From assembly GCF_001752365.1 (NCBI RefSeq), contig NZ_MEIY01000001.1:290087-354086 (forward strand): DNA of 64,000 nt. Reading direction: 5' to 3'. A program made the position numbers and the translations under genes. Positions within the stretch are counted from its first letter, which is position 1. Every line of letters starts with the position of its first letter. This document shows positions 62,821 to 64,000 of this stretch, piece by piece. This DNA comes from Marinobacter sp. X15-166B (GTDB lineage: Bacteria; Pseudomonadota; Gammaproteobacteria; Pseudomonadales; Oleiphilaceae). The notes beneath the pieces are model-generated. The model was not told where the DNA came from. It worked only from the letters and a program-made list of their open reading frames with translations, and did no database searches.

Positions 62821-62985
62821 ATGAACACACCCATCAATGCCAGCACGCATGACCGCCTGACCCGGCTGTATGCCCTGAAGCAAAAACAGTTGCGTCAGGC
62901 CAGTCAGCACACCGACAGCCTGCAGTATCGTGTGCTCGTGGCCGAAGCCCGGGCCATCAGTGACGCGTTGAAAGCGTCACCCTGA
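62821..62985 (+). CDS. Small protein of unknown function
   Basis: A 54-residue basic, helical protein (THDRLTRLYALKQKQLRQASQ, then LQYRVLVAEARAISDAL). GGAGG lies 7 bases before the ATG at 62821, which is the strongest support for it. An upstream in-frame start at 62752 lacks a ribosome site. No family recognised. Divergent from the acyl-CoA dehydrogenase. Confidence 0.6.
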   Translation: MNTPINASTHDRLTRLYALKQKQLRQASQHTDSLQYRVLVAEARAISDALKASP

Positions 62986-63004
62986 TCGCGCGCCGGGCAG
63001 ATAC

Positions 63005-63032
63005 AAAAAACCCCAGGTCTTGCGGCCTGGGG
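63005..63032 (-). terminator. Rho-independent terminator of the EF-hand gene
   Basis: On the minus strand, CCCCAGG (63026-63032) pairs with CCTGGGG (63011-63017), loop CCGCAAGA, followed by TTTTTT (63005-63010). It lies about 26 bases after the EF-hand stop. Confidence 0.88.
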
Positions 63033-63057
63033 CACGTATCAAGCGGGGAGTAACAAG

Positions 63058-63417
63058 TTACTCCATGTTCATTTGGTACTCTTCGTACTCCTCACGGCCG
63101 ACTGCACCGTCGCCATCTTTGTCCAGTTCGTCCATGCGCAAATTCCGGCGTTCCGCATTGCTTTCACCTGCCTGACCGGCGGCGGTACTGCCGTGCACGT
63201 TCAACTCTTCTTCACTGAGCATGCCGTCGCCGTCGGTGTCGAGTTCGTCAAATCGGGCTGCGCCCATGTGACTGGCGGTGGAATCCATCATTTTGCCATG
63301 GTCTTTGCCGGAATCCATCGCATCAGACGCGTGATCGCCGTGGCTGGCCGCCATCGTCAGCGGCGACATCATGGCCAGAGAAACGGCGGTAACAAGGGTC
63401 ATCATTTTGATCTTCAT
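63058..63417 (-). CDS. Secreted EF-hand calcium-binding protein
   Basis: A 119-residue secreted protein. A signal peptide (about 1-24, ending MAAS) is followed by a Met/His/Asp-rich segment (HGDHASDAMDSGKDHGKMM) and two EF-hand loops, DTDGDGMLSEEE and DKDGDGAVGREE, each with the expected calcium ligands. The His/Met part could also bind copper or another metal. AGGAG lies before the ATG at 63417. Upstream in-frame starts to 63501 lack a ribosome site and signal fit. Confidence 0.86.
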   Translation of the reverse strand: MKIKMMTLVTAVSLAMMSPLTMAASHGDHASDAMDSGKDHGKMMDSTASHMGAARFDELDTDGDGMLSEEELNVHGSTAAGQAGESNAERRNLRMDELDKDGDGAVGREEYEEYQMNME

Positions 63418-63617
63418 AAGGTGTCTCCTGTATAGGTGCCCTTTTGGATCTGTCGTTGACCATCGGGTTGCCGACACGTTTCGTGGGGCCACCCGACCCA
63501 TTCAGTTAGAACCCAAAGCCGCCGTATTTCCAGTGAAACTTCCTTAATCCCGGCGCTCAGGCGCCTGGTTGGGGGCCCCGATTATGTCGCTATGCTATCT
63601 GAATCAGGGTGATTTGC

Positions 63618-63645
63618 TTGACCTGCCGCACTTGGCACGTATTAT
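63618..63645 (+). promoter_or_regulatory. Strong predicted promoter for mrp operon; gap 63418-63911
   Basis: TTGACC (63618-63623), a 16-base spacer and TATTAT (63640-63645) form one of the best sigma-70 matches in the window. It would make a leader of about 260 bases before the mrpA-like gene. The 494-base gap also holds a possible 33-codon frame (63676-63777) and an inverted repeat CCGGA-TGCCCTAG-TCCGG (63875-63892) 20 bases before the mrpA start. Nothing else recognisable is present. Confidence 0.6.
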
Positions 63646-63675
63646 CTGCCTTCAAGATTTAACTGCGGAGTATTC

Positions 63676-63777
63676 ATGGCTGTTCAGCCTTCATCCAGTA
63701 ACGACCAAAGAGATCTCCTCTCTCGCATGCGCCGGGGAAGACTTCCTTACCTGCCCGATCCGCCCTGCCACTGCTGA
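63676..63777 (+). CDS. Possible 33-codon leader frame
   Basis: ATG at 63676 is preceded by GGAG at 6 bases, and the frame runs 33 codons to a TGA at 63775. The product starts MAVQPSSSNDQRDLLSRMRR and ends PDPPCHC. It is polar, basic in its middle and has a Cys-His-Cys tail. It could be a regulatory leader, a small protein or the remnant of a longer gene. It lies in the mrp leader, 134 bases before mrpA. Confidence 0.25.
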   Translation: MAVQPSSSNDQRDLLSRMRRGRLPYLPDPPCHC

Positions 63778-63911
63778 TTGCAATAGCGGGTCAGGCGTCC
63801 AATCCGTGCAGATGCCTGTACCGGCGTCTAGACTTTGCTAACTTCTTCGAAATCCACTTTGTCAATACAATGACCCGGATGCCCTAGTCCGGATTCAATT
63901 ATGAGGTTGGC

Positions 63912-64000
63912 ATGACCCTATCGCTGGTCGTATTACTGCCTTTTCTGGGCGCCATTGCCGCACCACTGTTTGCTCAAGCCGGACGCACGGCCATCGCCAT
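63912..64000 (+). CDS. mrpA: Start of MrpA/PhaA-like cation antiporter subunit (cut by right edge)
   Basis: The 29 visible residues, MTLSLVVLLPFLGAIAAPLF then AQAGRTAIA, match the first membrane helix of Na+/H+ antiporter subunit A (MrpA), a NuoL relative. GAGGTTGG lies before the ATG. NuoL/HyfB-type subunits start similarly, so the assignment depends on what follows to the right. Confidence 0.6.
   Translation, partial: MTLSLVVLLPFLGAIAAPLFAQAGRTAIA

Overview
This window looks like a chromosomal core segment from a GC-rich marine-type gammaproteobacterium of the Pseudomonas/Marinobacter kind. The order hflK-hflX-hfq-miaA-mutL-amiB-tsaE-nnr-queG-orn-rsgA-motB-motA-psd, then a PilZ-type gene, fimX, serB, parC and later parE, closely follows the order I remember from Pseudomonas aeruginosa. 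Here efp/epmA/epmB, a fimbrial operon and a protease pair are inserted. The species cannot be fixed from the sequence alone. I saw no rRNA, tRNA, CRISPR array, insertion sequence or prophage.

Layout. 1-8.6 kb (minus strand): a housekeeping chain nnr > tsaE > amiB > mutL > miaA > hfq > hflX > hflK (HflK runs off the left edge). 8.7-13.4 kb: queG, orn, rsgA and the flagellar stator genes motA-motB. 13.6-17.2 kb: psd and the EF-P modification set (efp-epmA facing epmB). 17.3-21.4 kb: a PilZ-like gene and fimX, both tied to type IV pilus and c-di-GMP biology. 21.5-25 kb: serB and parC. 25.3-27.5 kb: a small membrane protein, a yceI/cytochrome b561 pair, a tiny stand-alone transcript encoding 15 residues, and a zinc-finger gene. 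27.5-32.9 kb: a five-gene fimbrial operon (two DUF4402 subunits, a small secreted protein, chaperone, usher) headed by a promoter and what reads as a c-di-GMP-I (GEMM) riboswitch. 32.9-38.7 kb: parE, a PrcB-domain lipoprotein, a subtilisin-like lipoprotein protease and a TetR regulator. 39-43.5 kb: purine permease, apt, an FAH-family hydrolase, an ABC1 kinase and a MaoC hydratase. 43.5-47 kb: cobB and a D-2-hydroxyglutarate dehydrogenase-like gene, divergent from serA. 47-50 kb: envelope and small-enzyme genes. 50-53.4 kb: a TRAP transporter. 53.4-64 kb: mscS, a gene with a possibly degenerate P-loop fold, rlmJ, an MFS carrier, argO/argP, an acyl-CoA dehydrogenase, an EF-hand protein and the start of an mrpA-like antiporter gene.

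Themes. Cyclic di-GMP recurs: FimX with degenerate GGDEF and EAL sites, a PilZ-like neighbour, and the riboswitch before the fimbrial operon. Serine synthesis is split between serB and serA, with serA beside the flavoprotein known to drain its 2-hydroxyglutarate by-product in Pseudomonas.

Quality warning. At least four genes (mutL, nnr, motB, cytochrome b561) change frame at a homopolymer run of 5-7 identical bases, and each is restored by adding or removing one base. This pattern suggests homopolymer miscounts in the assembly more than real gene loss.
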